Shown: positions 28,595 to 39,214, counted from the stretch's first letter. The stretch is DNA of 64,000 nucleotides from Pseudoalteromonas aurantia 208 (GCF_014858725.1 NZ_AQGV01000013.1:186001-250000), one strand, 5' to 3'. Program-made: numbers and translations. The notes: generated from the letters alone by a model not told the origin.

Positions 28595-30277
28595 ATGTCG
28601 CTGGATACATTACGGCGTAGGTTAGCCAAACCCAAAACATCTGTACAATTGTGTTTACTCGGCGTATGTGCTGGTTTAATTGCGGCTATTCTGATCATCT
28701 TATTTCGTCTGACCATCATATTCATACAGTCTACTTTCTTAGACTCCCCAGATCACTTCTCGCAACTCCCTGAATTTCAACGCGTTGCACTACCGGTGTT
28801 TGCTGCATTACTCATTGCTTTGTTTGCTAATTTGACTGGCTTTAGACATTACCGGCTAGGTATTCCTTTCGTGATACACCGTATTAAACATCACTATGGA
28901 CAAATGCCAATTTGGAACACAGCAAATCAATTTTTTGGCGGTGCCGTCGCACTTATTAGTGGATTTTCTGTTGGTCGTGAAGGCCCTTCCGTTCATATGG
29001 GAGCCACTGGTGCAAGTATTTTAGCTGAACGACTGCATTTACCAATGAATGCATCTCGTACCCTTGCGGGGTGTGGTGTAGCAGCGGGTATTGCCGCATC
29101 ATTTAATACGCCACTTGCTGCTGTAATTTTTGTCATGGAAGTCGTTTTAAGGGAATACAAAATACATATTTTCGTACCCATTATGCTCGCGGCTGTCACA
29201 GGCGCCTTAGCCACTCAGTTTGTATTTGGCGCCAGCTCTGAGTTGGCGCTTATCAACATCACGCCATTGAGCTTTTGGCACTATCCCTATTTAATTATAT
29301 GTGGTGTAATACTTGGTGCTGTAGCCTTTAGTTTCAATCAAAACCTCATGCTCATAATAAAAACATTTAAACCTCTAAGCATGTTACCAAGGTTACTTTT
29401 AGCAGGGTTAATTGCTGGCCTTATTGGTTATATGGTCCCCCAAGCCATGGGCTCTGGGATGAGTGCTATTACCATTGCTGTTGATGCACCTGAGAATATT
29501 CAGCTACTCACAACCATACTCATCGCCAAATTACTTGCAACATTATTTGCTATTGGGCTGGGCATACCAGGGGGATTAATCGGCCCTGTCATAGGACTTG
29601 GTGTTGTCATGGGGACTTTGATGTCGTTTTTTGCACAATTTATTACTCCAGGCGTCGATGTCAGTGGCACGTATGGCGTTTTAGGCATGGCTGGACTATT
29701 AGCTGCCACATTACACGCGCCATTGGCCGCTTTAACCGCGGTGATGGAGTTAACATCAAGCCATGAAATCATTGTACCAGCCATGCTGGTGATTTCCGCC
29801 GCCTATGTCACTGCACTACAAGTGTTTGGCAATCGCTCCATCTTTTTACAGCAGCTTGACTTCCAAGGCTTACCGTATCAAGTTTCACCTGCCAGTGAAG
29901 CACTACAAAAAGTCGGAATTATGGATGACATGGATGAGCACTTTAAATTACTCTACTCTGATGACAAAGATCAGATAAAAGAAACGCTTGGCGCAGTAAA
30001 TAGTCAAACCCCTCTCATTGTATTTGATGAAGAAAATGGTTACCGGTTAGCTGAGTACGACCTCAATCTAATGAGCGACCAAAACATGAATATCTCTTAC
30101 ATTCCTCTGCAAGGGTTAAGCAGTCAAGCGACGTTATCAGATGCATTTGATGTCCTAAAAGACAAACGCAGTGGCGCTGTATACATTTATAACCAAAAAG
30201 ACAATCGACAAATTATGGGGATATTACGATGGGATCATATCCGCCATATTTTAACCACTCGAAACAGCTTACTTTAA
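28595..30277 (+). CDS. ClC-family chloride channel/transporter
   Basis: 560-residue ClC protein: about 18 membrane helices in residues 18-425, then a soluble region with two CBS-like halves. GREGP (127-131) supplies the gating glutamate, Glu129, and GIPGGLIGP is the third selectivity motif. Aligning FNTPLAAVIFVMEVV with FNAPLAGILFIIEEM of E. coli ClcA places Val183 at the proton-pathway glutamate (Glu203), the state typical of ClC channels. The first motif reads RLGIP instead of GSGIP. The family call is firm; channel versus exchanger is inference. Confidence 0.9.
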   Translation: MSLDTLRRRLAKPKTSVQLCLLGVCAGLIAAILIILFRLTIIFIQSTFLDSPDHFSQLPEFQRVALPVFAALLIALFANLTGFRHYRLGIPFVIHRIKHHYGQMPIWNTANQFFGGAVALISGFSVGREGPSVHMGATGASILAERLHLPMNASRTLAGCGVAAGIAASFNTPLAAVIFVMEVVLREYKIHIFVPIMLAAVTGALATQFVFGASSELALINITPLSFWHYPYLIICGVILGAVAFSFNQNLMLIIKTFKPLSMLPRLLLAGLIAGLIGYMVPQAMGSGMSAITIAVDAPENIQLLTTILIAKLLATLFAIGLGIPGGLIGPVIGLGVVMGTLMSFFAQFITPGVDVSGTYGVLGMAGLLAATLHAPLAALTAVMELTSSHEIIVPAMLVISAAYVTALQVFGNRSIFLQQLDFQGLPYQVSPASEALQKVGIMDDMDEHFKLLYSDDKDQIKETLGAVNSQTPLIVFDEENGYRLAEYDLNLMSDQNMNISYIPLQGLSSQATLSDAFDVLKDKRSGAVYIYNQKDNRQIMGILRWDHIRHILTTRNSLL

Positions 30278-30290
30278 ATTTGAGGGCACA

Positions 30291-30725
30291 ATGAGCTTAC
30301 TTTTGACTTATAAGGCACTACACCTTTTTTTCATGATCGCATGGTTTGCAGGTATTTTTTATCTACCGAGATTGTTTGTGTATCACGCTATGACACAAGA
30401 GAAGTCATGCAGCGCTATGCTCAAAATAATGGAACGTCGCCTCTTATTTTTTGTGACACCGTTCGCCATACTGACGCTCGTTTTTGGCGTACTCACCATT
30501 GTTGAATATGGACGAGAATGGTTTCGTCATAGCATGTGGTTACATTACAAATTGGTCTTTGTGATCGTGCTATACCTTTATCATGGTCTGTGCTTTAAAT
30601 TACTCGCAGACTTTAAACATGATAGAAATAAACGTAGCGATCGCTTTTATCGCTATTTTAACGAGTTCCCTGTGCTCATGTTACTTGCGATTGTATTACT
30701 CGCAGTACTCAAACCAAGCCTTTAA
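30291..30725 (+). CDS. hemJ: HemJ-type protoporphyrinogen IX oxidase
   Basis: 144-residue four-helix membrane protein of the HemJ/UPF0093 family. The conserved pattern YKALHLFFMIAWFAGIFYLP (His11) is followed by RLFVYH and by WLHYKLVFVIVLYLYH. HemJ oxidises protoporphyrinogen IX in heme synthesis in organisms without HemG/HemY. hemL, an earlier heme gene, lies two genes downstream. It starts 13 bases after the ClC gene. Confidence 0.9.
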   Translation: MSLLLTYKALHLFFMIAWFAGIFYLPRLFVYHAMTQEKSCSAMLKIMERRLLFFVTPFAILTLVFGVLTIVEYGREWFRHSMWLHYKLVFVIVLYLYHGLCFKLLADFKHDRNKRSDRFYRYFNEFPVLMLLAIVLLAVLKPSL

Positions 30726-30726
30726 T

Positions 30727-30830
30727 TATGTTACAATGGCGCGCCAAATAACCATGCGACTGCATGCCCGTTATCATGGTGGTTTGCTGTGCCGCAAGCC
30801 CGTTGTCAATCTGTGATTAGGAACCACCCC
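30727..30830 (+). promoter_or_regulatory. Structured pyrB leader with possible leader peptide
   Basis: A TACAAT -10-like sequence lies at 30732. Downstream an 11-pair stem with one mismatch (CAAAT-ACCATG at 30745-30756 with CATGGT-GTTTG at 30775-30786) encloses an 18-base loop. A 20-codon reading frame starts inside the stem at 30754 and stops just before pyrB, over its ribosome-binding site, but has no clear binding site of its own. Pyrimidine-responsive control is possible, but no T-run is visible. Confidence 0.4.
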
Positions 30831-31847
30831 ATGTTAAGTTTCCAAGGTGAAAACATTCTTTCCGTGAATCAATTGGATCGAGAAGCAATTGAACATATTT
30901 TTGCTGTCGCAAAACAAATGGAACCTTATGCCAAAAAGCATAAGCGAACGCGTGTTTTAGAGGGCGCTATATTAGCCAACCTATTCTTTGAGCCAAGTAC
31001 TCGTACCCGAGTGAGCTTTGGTACTGCATTTAACTTACTCGGTGGCATTGTCCGAGAGACAACAGGCATGCAAAGCTCTGCATTGGCAAAGGGTGAGTCT
31101 TTATACGACACTGCTCGTGTGATATCTGCTTACGCCGATGCCGTTGCAATGCGTCATCCTGACGCTGGTTCAGTGTCAGAATTTGCAACAGGTTCAGACG
31201 TCCCCGTAATTAATGGTGGTGATGGCCCCAATGAGCACCCAACCCAAGCATTATTAGACTTACTAACTATCGATAGAGAGCTTGGACGTTTTGAGCGTGG
31301 TATTGATGGGATGCATATTGCGTTAGTGGGGGACTTAAAATACGGTCGTACCGTACACTCCTTATCAAAATTATTATGTCATTATAAAGATATCCACTTT
31401 AGCATGGTTGCTCCAGATGGATTGCAAATGCCCGATTACATTTTAGATAGTGTCAGTAATGCAGGTCATAAAATAGAAATCGTGTCAAAAATGGAAGGTA
31501 ACTTAGCTGCTGATATCGTCTATCAAACGCGTATTCAAGAAGAACGCTTTCCTTCTCAAGAAGAAGCAAACAAATACCGCGGTGGCTTTAGGATCAGCCA
31601 GGCCATTTATAACGCGCACTGTAAACCTAACTCAGTATTAATGCATCCACTACCGCGTGATAGCCGCAGTGATGCAAATGAGTTAGACAACGATCTCAAT
31701 AATAACGACAACCTCGCTATATTCCGTCAAGTACAAAACGGTGTCTTGATCAGAATGGCGTTGTTTGCGTTAACGCTCGGTGTTGAAAACCAAATTACCA
31801 AGTATGAAGCCGATGTACCTTGGTTTAGCCGCAAGCGTAATAGTTAA
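30831..31847 (+). CDS. pyrB: Aspartate carbamoyltransferase catalytic chain
   Basis: First committed step of pyrimidine synthesis, carbamoyl phosphate plus aspartate. The carbamoyl-phosphate site is FFEPSTRTRVSFG (residues 52-64), followed by HPTQALLDL (His136) and GDLKYGRTVHS; HPLPRDSRSD lies near the C-terminus. At 338 residues it is longer than the E. coli catalytic chain (311). No regulatory pyrI follows. The start was chosen for the TTAGGAA site and the conserved MLSFQGENILSV. Confidence 0.93.
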   Translation: MLSFQGENILSVNQLDREAIEHIFAVAKQMEPYAKKHKRTRVLEGAILANLFFEPSTRTRVSFGTAFNLLGGIVRETTGMQSSALAKGESLYDTARVISAYADAVAMRHPDAGSVSEFATGSDVPVINGGDGPNEHPTQALLDLLTIDRELGRFERGIDGMHIALVGDLKYGRTVHSLSKLLCHYKDIHFSMVAPDGLQMPDYILDSVSNAGHKIEIVSKMEGNLAADIVYQTRIQEERFPSQEEANKYRGGFRISQAIYNAHCKPNSVLMHPLPRDSRSDANELDNDLNNNDNLAIFRQVQNGVLIRMALFALTLGVENQITKYEADVPWFSRKRNS

Positions 31848-31863
31848 ATAATAGGAACTAAAA

Positions 31864-33144
31864 ATGACCATTAGCCAAGATTTATTTTCCCGTGCACAAG
31901 CTTCTATTCCTGGCGGTGTAAATTCACCTGTGCGTGCATTTAATGGCGTAGGTGGTACGCCTTTATTTATTACCAAAGCCGAAGGCCCGTTTACATTTGA
32001 TGCTGACGGTAATCGTTACATCGATTACGTTGGTTCATGGGGACCCATGATTTTGGGACACAACCACCCTGAAATTAAACGCTCAGTACTGGAAGCGGTC
32101 GAAAACGGTTTAAGTTATGGTGCGCCGACTGAAACCGAAATACTCATGGCCGAAAAAGTAAAAGCGCTTGTACCGTCTATTGAAAAAGTTCGTATGGTAA
32201 GTTCTGGTACCGAAGCTACCATGAGTGCGATCCGCCTTGCTAGAGGGTACACACAACGTGATAAAATCTTAAAGTTTGAAGGTTGCTATCATGGCCACGC
32301 AGATTCTTTACTTGTTAAGGCTGGATCTGGCGCTTTGACAATGGGAGTACCCAATTCACCAGGTATACCTGAGGACTTTGCTAAACATACACTTACGGTC
32401 TCTTTTAATGATTTAGAAGAAGTAAAAGCCATTTTTTCTGAATATAAAGATGAAATCGCGTGTATCATTGTGGAGCCTGTCGCAGGTAATATGAACTGCA
32501 TTCCACCACAAGCTGGCTTTTTAGAAGGCTTACGTGAGGTATGTGATACCCACGGTGCGGTATTGATCTTTGATGAAGTTATGACCGGGTTCCGTGTCGC
32601 ACTCGGGGGTGCGCAAGCATATTACAACATCCAGCCTGATTTAACTTGCCTAGGAAAAGTGATTGGTGGCGGTATGCCAGTAGGTGCTTTTGGTGGTAAA
32701 CAGGCAATTATGGATTATATTGCCCCAGTCGGCCCCGTGTATCAAGCCGGTACGTTGTCTGGTAACCCTATCGCGATGGCTGCGGGTCTAAAAGCGCTGG
32801 AGCTATTATCTGTAGATGGCTTGCATGACGAGCTAGAAGCGAAAAGTAAAGCGTTATGCGAGGGTTTTCAGCAAGCTGCTGATGCCGCTGGTATTCCACT
32901 CACAACAAACTTTGCAGGTGGTATGTATGGCTTTTTCTTTACCGATTCGGAAACTGTCACGAGCTATCAACAAGCGACACAGTGTGATCTAGAGCGTTTT
33001 AAACAGTTCTTTCATCTAATGCTTGAAGAAGGCGTGTATTTAGCACCTTCAGCGTTTGAAGCTGGCTTTGTAAGTACAATGCATTCAGATGAAGATATTA
33101 AAAATACCATTTCAGCAGCTGAACGCGTATTTGCAAAACTCTAA
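31864..33144 (+). CDS. hemL: Glutamate-1-semialdehyde 2,1-aminomutase
   Basis: PLP enzyme of the C5 pathway making 5-aminolevulinate. 426 residues; the N-terminus [18 protein letters not shown] and the [14 protein letters not shown] block are typical. The PLP lysine is Lys265 in [16 protein letters not shown], and [11 protein letters not shown] holds the cofactor-contacting Asp. It begins 16 bases after pyrB with AGGAA upstream. An intrinsic terminator follows. Confidence 0.97.
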   Translation: MTISQDLFSRAQASIPGGVNSPVRAFNGVGGTPLFITKAEGPFTFDADGNRYIDYVGSWGPMILGHNHPEIKRSVLEAVENGLSYGAPTETEILMAEKVKALVPSIEKVRMVSSGTEATMSAIRLARGYTQRDKILKFEGCYHGHADSLLVKAGSGALTMGVPNSPGIPEDFAKHTLTVSFNDLEEVKAIFSEYKDEIACIIVEPVAGNMNCIPPQAGFLEGLREVCDTHGAVLIFDEVMTGFRVALGGAQAYYNIQPDLTCLGKVIGGGMPVGAFGGKQAIMDYIAPVGPVYQAGTLSGNPIAMAAGLKALELLSVDGLHDELEAKSKALCEGFQQAADAAGIPLTTNFAGGMYGFFFTDSETVTSYQQATQCDLERFKQFFHLMLEEGVYLAPSAFEAGFVSTMHSDEDIKNTISAAERVFAKL

Positions 33145-33181
33145 CTGTGCATGAGTTAAAGTCGTAATAAATCACTAAATT

Positions 33182-33205
33182 AAAGCCCATTAGGGCTTTT
33201 TTTAT
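33182..33205 (+). terminator. Intrinsic terminator after hemL
   Basis: A stem AAAGCCC/GGGCTTT with loop ATTA is followed by T residues. It ends the clc-hemJ-pyrB-hemL direction of transcription. Confidence 0.88.
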
Positions 33206-33289
33206 GTCTACTTACTTTATTTTGAACTAATATAAACATTTACACGGTCTACTATTCTCGAATATTTTTAACATTCAAAAGTGAACAAT

Positions 33290-35131
33290 ATGCAAGGATT
33301 AAGAACGCTCAGCGCGCCTGCAACACAATTTATGGCGCAATTAAAATATAAAACAAAAATTAGCTTAGTTTTCGGTATTTTGCTGGTTCCATTGAGTTTA
33401 AGCCTATTCTTTTTGACAAATATATTGTCAGACTCAATTCGGGTCAGTAAAGAACAACAACATGGTTTAAGCATTTACCCCAAATTACTCTCAAATATAA
33501 TGCAAGAGCGTACTGAAAATAACCGACGCGTTGCTACTGCGGCTGGCTTTAAAATTGCAGCTCAAGAAAATTCATCGGTTTTAGAGCTCGTATCAATCCA
33601 GTCAAAATTGGCAATTGATGATAATTTAACTCGCTCGTATATAAATAGAACTTTAGTTGAATCAACGCCTCGATTACTGTCACAAATTAATGCAGTAGCA
33701 GAGCAAGCAAACAAAGTCATCAGCGCAGGACGATTCACTCCTGATAGTTTTATTGCACTATCGAATCTCAATAAAGGGCTCCCCACCTTTAATGAACAAT
33801 TACAAAGTAAATTACAAGTTGCACTGCGAGCTATGCCAAGTACAAGAACAATATTACAACGACATATTGATGCTCTTGAGAAAAGCTTAGATGAATATAA
33901 AGCCGCTGTGACAGATAAACTCCTAGAACCAGATGATTTACAATTATCTCAAAATCAGTTTAGGCGCTTTCATCAAACCGTTCTTGATGATGTCAGCTCA
34001 CTCGTTAACTCAGCAACACCTCAGTTAAAAGAATTACTCACGCACAAGCTCGATCAACAGCGAATGATACGAAACACCGTTGCTGTTGCTGCGCTAGTTA
34101 GCTTATTAATGGCTGTTTACTTAATGCTTGGTTTTTATTTTGCTGTTTCCGATAGCATTTCTAATTTTTCCCACACAGCAGCCAGAGCAGCCAATGGTGA
34201 TTTAAGCGCGAAAGCAACAGCTCATGGTAAAGATGAAATGTCTATCATCGTAGAACAATACAATAAAGTGATTGATGCGTTTGTACATATACTAGAAGAT
34301 GTTAATACTACCAGCAGTGATTTACATACAGCCACAAATCAGCTAAGCCAAATCAGTCAAGATACCCGTGATGATGTGGACCAACAGCAAAATAAGATCC
34401 AAACAATTCACGGAGCACTAAGTGAAATGGCGCACTCTGCTGATTCTGTTGAAACATCGGCACTACATGCAACTGAATTAGCCTCAACCGCAGCCCAACA
34501 TGTCAAACAAGGGACAAAGAATACGACTGAATTAGCGCAACATATGACTGAACTACAACAAGAGTTTGAAGAAAGTCGCGGAGCACTCGATAAGCTCGCA
34601 CAAGATAGTCAAAACATTAGTAAAGTCAGCGCTGCAATTAGCGAAATAGCTGAGCAAACAAATTTACTGGCATTGAATGCAGCCATTGAAGCAGCACGAG
34701 CAGGTGAACAAGGCCGTGGATTTGCAGTTGTCGCTGATGAGGTGCGTACACTTGCCAAGCGAACACAACAACAAACTGAAGAGATCCACAGCATTATTAG
34801 CTCCCTACAAAGTGCTTCTAACGACACGCAAAGTAAAATGCGCAACAGTGTTGAAAAAATGGAACTTGGTGTGAGCGCTGCTAACCAAACTAATCAAGTC
34901 CTGCAAGCTGCGGAACAGAGCATGATAGATATAGATAAACAAGGTCATTTAATTTCTGATCTAGTTAAACAACAATCCAACGCGACCCAACAAGCGCTTG
35001 CTGATTCTAGTGAAATTAGTAGCTTAGCGGAGCATACACTTACTTCTGCAGAAGCAACACAAGATGGCGCACACAAATTATCGACCATGGCAACTCACTT
35101 GCAAAGTGCTATGAGCCAATTTAAAACATAA
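33290..35131 (+). CDS. Methyl-accepting chemotaxis protein
   Basis: 613-residue transmembrane chemoreceptor. Membrane helix 1 is at about residues 28-48, a 215-residue largely helical periplasmic sensor follows, helix 2 is at about 262-285, then a HAMP domain ([13 protein letters not shown]) and a long coiled coil. The signalling tip reads [20 protein letters not shown] followed by the [10 protein letters not shown] segment, and should contact CheA and CheW. The ATG was chosen; a GTG three codons earlier is also open, and neither has a clear ribosome-binding site. No chemotaxis partner genes are adjacent. Confidence 0.92.
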   Translation: MQGLRTLSAPATQFMAQLKYKTKISLVFGILLVPLSLSLFFLTNILSDSIRVSKEQQHGLSIYPKLLSNIMQERTENNRRVATAAGFKIAAQENSSVLELVSIQSKLAIDDNLTRSYINRTLVESTPRLLSQINAVAEQANKVISAGRFTPDSFIALSNLNKGLPTFNEQLQSKLQVALRAMPSTRTILQRHIDALEKSLDEYKAAVTDKLLEPDDLQLSQNQFRRFHQTVLDDVSSLVNSATPQLKELLTHKLDQQRMIRNTVAVAALVSLLMAVYLMLGFYFAVSDSISNFSHTAARAANGDLSAKATAHGKDEMSIIVEQYNKVIDAFVHILEDVNTTSSDLHTATNQLSQISQDTRDDVDQQQNKIQTIHGALSEMAHSADSVETSALHATELASTAAQHVKQGTKNTTELAQHMTELQQEFEESRGALDKLAQDSQNISKVSAAISEIAEQTNLLALNAAIEAARAGEQGRGFAVVADEVRTLAKRTQQQTEEIHSIISSLQSASNDTQSKMRNSVEKMELGVSAANQTNQVLQAAEQSMIDIDKQGHLISDLVKQQSNATQQALADSSEISSLAEHTLTSAEATQDGAHKLSTMATHLQSAMSQFKT

Positions 35132-35155
35132 GCACATTTATTTAGCCCAACAGAG

Positions 35156-37516
35156 CTAACACTTAGGTCTTGGCTCAAATTCACTCACTCGCACCGGTAA
35201 CTGAATGACTTTCCCACAACTTGGCGGTGCTTGTTTCCCTGTCTGTTCATTGACAAAAGCCCAACGTATATCACTTGGTCGATTGTCAGCAATGGCTTGT
35301 GGGTTAAGCGGTTTTAAATAACGTATATACAATTCAAGTGCACCACTGGCTCCCGTTAAACCCGTTGGTCGGTTATCATCTCGGCCTAACCACGTCACTG
35401 TCACTGTATTATGGTCAAATCCAGCAAACCAACTGTCTCGCAAGTCATTGCTTGTACCTGTTTTCCCTGCAAGTTGAATGGAAGGAAAATGCGCGTTGAG
35501 GCGTCGAGCCGTGCCATCTTTTGTTACTCTCTTCAGACCATACTTCGTCATATAACTCGCATCATCAGAAAAACGTTTCTCGGCATCTACTTGATGTTCA
35601 TAAATCACTTTACCTAATGCATTCGTCATCGCCGAGATACTGGTTAACTTGCTATATTCGCCATTACGGGCAAGCGTGCTATATATTTGTGCTACATCAA
35701 AGCTTGATAACTCTAGGGCACCCAATAGCAAAGACGGATACCGGCTAACATGACCTTCAAAGCCGAGTTTTGTAAGTGAGTTCGCCACATTATGAACGCC
35801 AATATCAAGTCCTAAATTAACAACGGGGATATTGATACTACGACTAAATGCTCTAAACAGCGGCATACTACCACGAAATTTATGATCGAAATTCTCAGGT
35901 GTCCACGTATCCCCGGCTTCATCTGTGACTTGTAATGGCGCATCCTCTAATAAGGTACCTAAGTTGTACTGGGGTTGTTCTAATGCCGTTAAGTAGACAG
36001 CAGGCTTCACCAGCGAACCAATATTTCGTTTAGTGTCTAAAACCCGATTAAAGCCACTAAAACGCACGTCTCGACCCGCAGCAAGAGCTGATACACCGCC
36101 CTTCTCTACATTAACTGCCACCATAGCCGTTTCAAGTTGCTTTGTTTTAAAACGTCGCTCTAAATAAGGCAAACCTTCACGAATAGCATCTTCCATTGCG
36201 GTTTGTTTTTGTAGATCAAAATAAGTAAAGATCCGCACTCCAGCATGAATAATTTCTTGGTTTGGAAGTAACCTTTTGAGCTCTCGATCCACTAACTCTA
36301 AATAACCAGGGTAGCTTTTGTGCAAACTATTTTTTAATGATTGAATCTTTATTGGCCTGGCGAGTGCCGCTCGAAATTCATTTGTCGTGATATGGCCTGA
36401 TTCAACCAGCAAACGCAGCACTAAATCTCTACGTTCTCGAACCCTTTCAGGGTAACGTCTTGGATTATAATATGAAGGTCCTTTCACCATCGCAATCAAT
36501 AAGGCTATTTGATCAAACTCAAGTTCATCCACTGGTTTAGCAAAGTAAAACTCCGCCGCCAACCCCATACCATGAACGCCTTGGTTATATGCTTGACCTA
36601 AATATACTTCATTTAAATACGCCTCTAAAATTTCATCTTTGCTGTAGCGATAATCTAAGATCAGCGCAATAAAAGCCTCATTGATTTTGCGGACTATCGA
36701 GCGCTCTCGAGTTAAGTAAAAATTTTTAGCTAACTGCTGCGTTAACGTACTGCCCCCTTGTACCGTCCGGCCAACTTTAATATTGGTATAAAATGCCCGC
36801 ATAATAGACCACAATGACACACCGTGATGCTCATAAAAGTCTCGGTCTTCGACTACAAGTAATGCTTGCTTCAATATATTTGGGAACTTATCTAAAGGAA
36901 CAAACTCTCGATCTTGATTACTTTCATTACCAATGCGTGCTATTTGAACTGGCTCTAATCTGGCCGATTTCACTCTACGACCATCTTGACCAACAATACT
37001 CGCAAGCTTTTTACCTGCAAAGTTTAAAGTAAATATTTGTGCTTGCTCAGCACCATCATGGAAGTTAAACGTTCGTCGATGTACTTTAATCGTGCGGCCT
37101 TGCTGCACATACTGCCCAGTTCGATTGAGTCGATTAACATGCGAATAGTTAAGGCGCTTTAACTCCCATAAAACTTCGTCCTCTGATAAGTATTGGTCGG
37201 GATAAAACGTCATTGAACGCGCATAAACTTGCACCGGCAATTGCCATTTGTTCCCCTCGAACTGACGTGTAATCTTGGCATCTAAATACACGACATAAAA
37301 CGCAACCATCACAATACACGCCAAACTGCCTTTCCAAAATAGATTCCAGATTGTTTTCAAAATGCGCTGTTTAATACGCTGTAATGTTGAGAGTTTAGAG
37401 GGCATTTTTGCCGCTTTTTTTCGGGGCTTTGCTTTTGTCGTTTTTACATTTCTTTTACTAGGTGGTTTAACTGTTTTATCAGTACTTTTTTTAGAACCCG
37501 CGCTTTTGTCTGCCAT
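35156..37516 (-). CDS. mrcB: Bifunctional penicillin-binding protein 1b
   Basis: 786-residue class A PBP. The Lys-rich cytoplasmic tail (1-55) precedes one membrane helix (about 61-79), a UB2H-like segment, and a glycosyltransferase domain with catalytic Glu223 in VVEDRDFYEHHG and GGSTLTQQLAKN. The transpeptidase domain has nucleophile Ser501 (GSLVKP), SxN at 560-562 (SIN) and KTG at 685-687. It polymerises and cross-links peptidoglycan. It is a single gene on the minus strand. Confidence 0.96.
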   Translation of the reverse strand: MADKSAGSKKSTDKTVKPPSKRNVKTTKAKPRKKAAKMPSKLSTLQRIKQRILKTIWNLFWKGSLACIVMVAFYVVYLDAKITRQFEGNKWQLPVQVYARSMTFYPDQYLSEDEVLWELKRLNYSHVNRLNRTGQYVQQGRTIKVHRRTFNFHDGAEQAQIFTLNFAGKKLASIVGQDGRRVKSARLEPVQIARIGNESNQDREFVPLDKFPNILKQALLVVEDRDFYEHHGVSLWSIMRAFYTNIKVGRTVQGGSTLTQQLAKNFYLTRERSIVRKINEAFIALILDYRYSKDEILEAYLNEVYLGQAYNQGVHGMGLAAEFYFAKPVDELEFDQIALLIAMVKGPSYYNPRRYPERVRERRDLVLRLLVESGHITTNEFRAALARPIKIQSLKNSLHKSYPGYLELVDRELKRLLPNQEIIHAGVRIFTYFDLQKQTAMEDAIREGLPYLERRFKTKQLETAMVAVNVEKGGVSALAAGRDVRFSGFNRVLDTKRNIGSLVKPAVYLTALEQPQYNLGTLLEDAPLQVTDEAGDTWTPENFDHKFRGSMPLFRAFSRSINIPVVNLGLDIGVHNVANSLTKLGFEGHVSRYPSLLLGALELSSFDVAQIYSTLARNGEYSKLTSISAMTNALGKVIYEHQVDAEKRFSDDASYMTKYGLKRVTKDGTARRLNAHFPSIQLAGKTGTSNDLRDSWFAGFDHNTVTVTWLGRDDNRPTGLTGASGALELYIRYLKPLNPQAIADNRPSDIRWAFVNEQTGKQAPPSCGKVIQLPVRVSEFEPRPKC

Positions 37517-37592
37517 GCCTACCGTACTAGAGGGAGCGTTAAATAGTGGATAAGCCTAGAGTACCTCAGATTAACCTGACCTGAAAGATACT

Positions 37593-37614
37593 ACGGGCCT
37601 AAAAGGCCCGTTAT
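37593..37614. terminator. Hairpin after amtB (GGGCCTAAAAGGCCC)
   Basis: The stem ACGGGCC/GGCCCGT with a short A-rich loop lies just after amtB on the minus strand. No T-run follows, so termination is plausible rather than certain. A near-identical 20-base sequence with one change occurs downstream of another minus-strand gene at about 55240. Confidence 0.55.
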
Positions 37615-37635
37615 CTTGAGATATCGTGATGCAAG

Positions 37636-38865
37636 TTACTGTGAGCGAACACTCACAAACTCTGGGTAGGCGTCAATACCACAGTCATGCTGATCCATTC
37701 CATTGATTTCTTCTTCCTCTCCAACACGAATTCCTATCGTGCTCTTTAGTAAAGCCCATACTAAATACGACACAATAAATACAAACCCTAAAATACTTAT
37801 TAAGCCAATAAACTGAATTCCAAACGTCGCATCTGAATTAGAAAGAGGAACTAACATAATACCTAACATGCCACATGTACCATGAACTGATATTGCACCA
37901 ACTGGGTCGTCTACTTTCGCCTTATCTAAAAACACAATACTGAATACCACTAATGAACCACCCAATGCGCCTAACAGACAAGCCAGTAAAGGGGTCGGCG
38001 ATGCTGGCTCGGCGGTAATAACAACCAAACCTGCCAAGGCACCATTTAACACCATCGTTAGGTCCGCTTTTCGCCATAATGCCTTACACACTAGTAGTGC
38101 TGCAATCGCGCCAGTTGCAGCAGCTGCATTTGTATTAAGCAAAATTTGGCTAACCGCAATCGCATTATTTTTATCTGCGATGAATAACTGTGAGCCACCA
38201 TTAAAACCAAACCAACCCATCCATAAAATAAAGGTACCCAATGTTGCTAGTGGCATATTTGAGCCCGGTATAGGGTAAATCTCACCGTTTTTACCATATT
38301 TACCTTTTCTTGCGCCTAACAATAATACCCCCGCTAATGCAGCTGCTGCTCCGGCTCCATGAACAATAGCCGAGCCAGCAAAATCTACGAACCCTAAGTT
38401 AGATAAAAACCCTCCCCCCCAAGTCCAATAGCCTTCAATAGGATAGATAAAGCCTGTCAGCACCACCGTAAATGCAAGAAATGCCCATAATTTCATACGT
38501 TCAGCAACAGCACCCGATACAATAGACATCGCGGTCGCAACAAACACCACCTGAAAAAAGAAGTCGGCCTCTAAAGCATGATCTGCTTCAGCGCTCGCAG
38601 CACCAATTAAAGCACCAAAGCTAGGCACTACCCCACCCTCCGTGTTACCGACATACATAATATTGTACCCAATCAATAAAAACATGGTGCATGCTATGGC
38701 ATATAATGCAATATTCTTGGTCAAGATCTCTGTGGTGTTCTTAGAGCGGACTAAGCCAGCTTCGAGCATGGCAAAGCCAGCAGCCATCCACATCACCAGT
38801 ACCCCTGAAATTAAAAAGTAAAATGTATTTAGCGAAAATTTAAGTTCTATAATTGCGTTTTCCAT
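37636..38865 (-). CDS. amtB: Ammonium transporter AmtB
   Basis: 409-residue Amt/Rh channel with eleven helices. VMWMAAGFAMLEAGLVRSKN is the classic N-terminal stretch. The twin-histidine pore residues are in AIVHGAGAAAA and GAISVHGTCGM, and the amphipathic C-terminus is where GlnK docks. It imports NH4+/NH3 and is gated by uridylylation of the neighbouring PII protein. It starts ten bases after glnK, reversed from no known order: glnK-amtB is standard. Confidence 0.96.
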   Translation of the reverse strand: MENAIIELKFSLNTFYFLISGVLVMWMAAGFAMLEAGLVRSKNTTEILTKNIALYAIACTMFLLIGYNIMYVGNTEGGVVPSFGALIGAASAEADHALEADFFFQVVFVATAMSIVSGAVAERMKLWAFLAFTVVLTGFIYPIEGYWTWGGGFLSNLGFVDFAGSAIVHGAGAAAALAGVLLLGARKGKYGKNGEIYPIPGSNMPLATLGTFILWMGWFGFNGGSQLFIADKNNAIAVSQILLNTNAAAATGAIAALLVCKALWRKADLTMVLNGALAGLVVITAEPASPTPLLACLLGALGGSLVVFSIVFLDKAKVDDPVGAISVHGTCGMLGIMLVPLSNSDATFGIQFIGLISILGFVFIVSYLVWALLKSTIGIRVGEEEEINGMDQHDCGIDAYPEFVSVRSQ

Positions 38866-38875
38866 AATTTGGTCC

Positions 38876-39214
38876 TCAAATAGCTTCTTCGTCTAATTCA
38901 CCAGTACGGATCCGCACAATCTGATCTAGTTCGTATACAAATATTTTTCCATCACCTATTTTCCCTGTATGAGCAGCCCGTGTAAGTACATCAACAACAC
39001 GTTGTGTATTTTCGCTGTGTGTTGCAATCTCTAGTTTAATTTTAGGAATAAAATCAACCTGATATTCAGCACCTCGATAGAGCTCAGTATGTCCTCGCTG
39101 TCGGCCAAAGCCTTTTACATCAATGACAGTCATCCCTTCCACCCCCAGATCTGCCAGCGCTTCTCGTACTTCATCCAATTTAAATGGTTTTATTATTGCA
39201 CTTATCATTTTCAT
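38876..39214 (-). CDS. glnK: Nitrogen regulatory PII protein GlnK
   Basis: 112-residue PII signal protein. With the chosen ATG (preceded by AGGGGA) the uridylylated tyrosine is Tyr51 in RGAEYQVDF, the number known for E. coli GlnK; the frame is open 18 codons further upstream. [14 protein letters not shown] forms the T-loop base, and [13 protein letters not shown] is the second signature. It senses 2-oxoglutarate and ATP/ADP and blocks AmtB under nitrogen sufficiency. Confidence 0.96.
   Translation of the reverse strand: MKMISAIIKPFKLDEVREALADLGVEGMTVIDVKGFGRQRGHTELYRGAEYQVDFIPKIKLEIATHSENTQRVVDVLTRAAHTGKIGDGKIFVYELDQIVRIRTGELDEEAI

Noticed and set aside
30727..30750. Seven-codon frame MLQWRAK as a pyrB leader peptide
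   Set aside because: It overlaps the -10-like sequence and would start before the likely transcript start.
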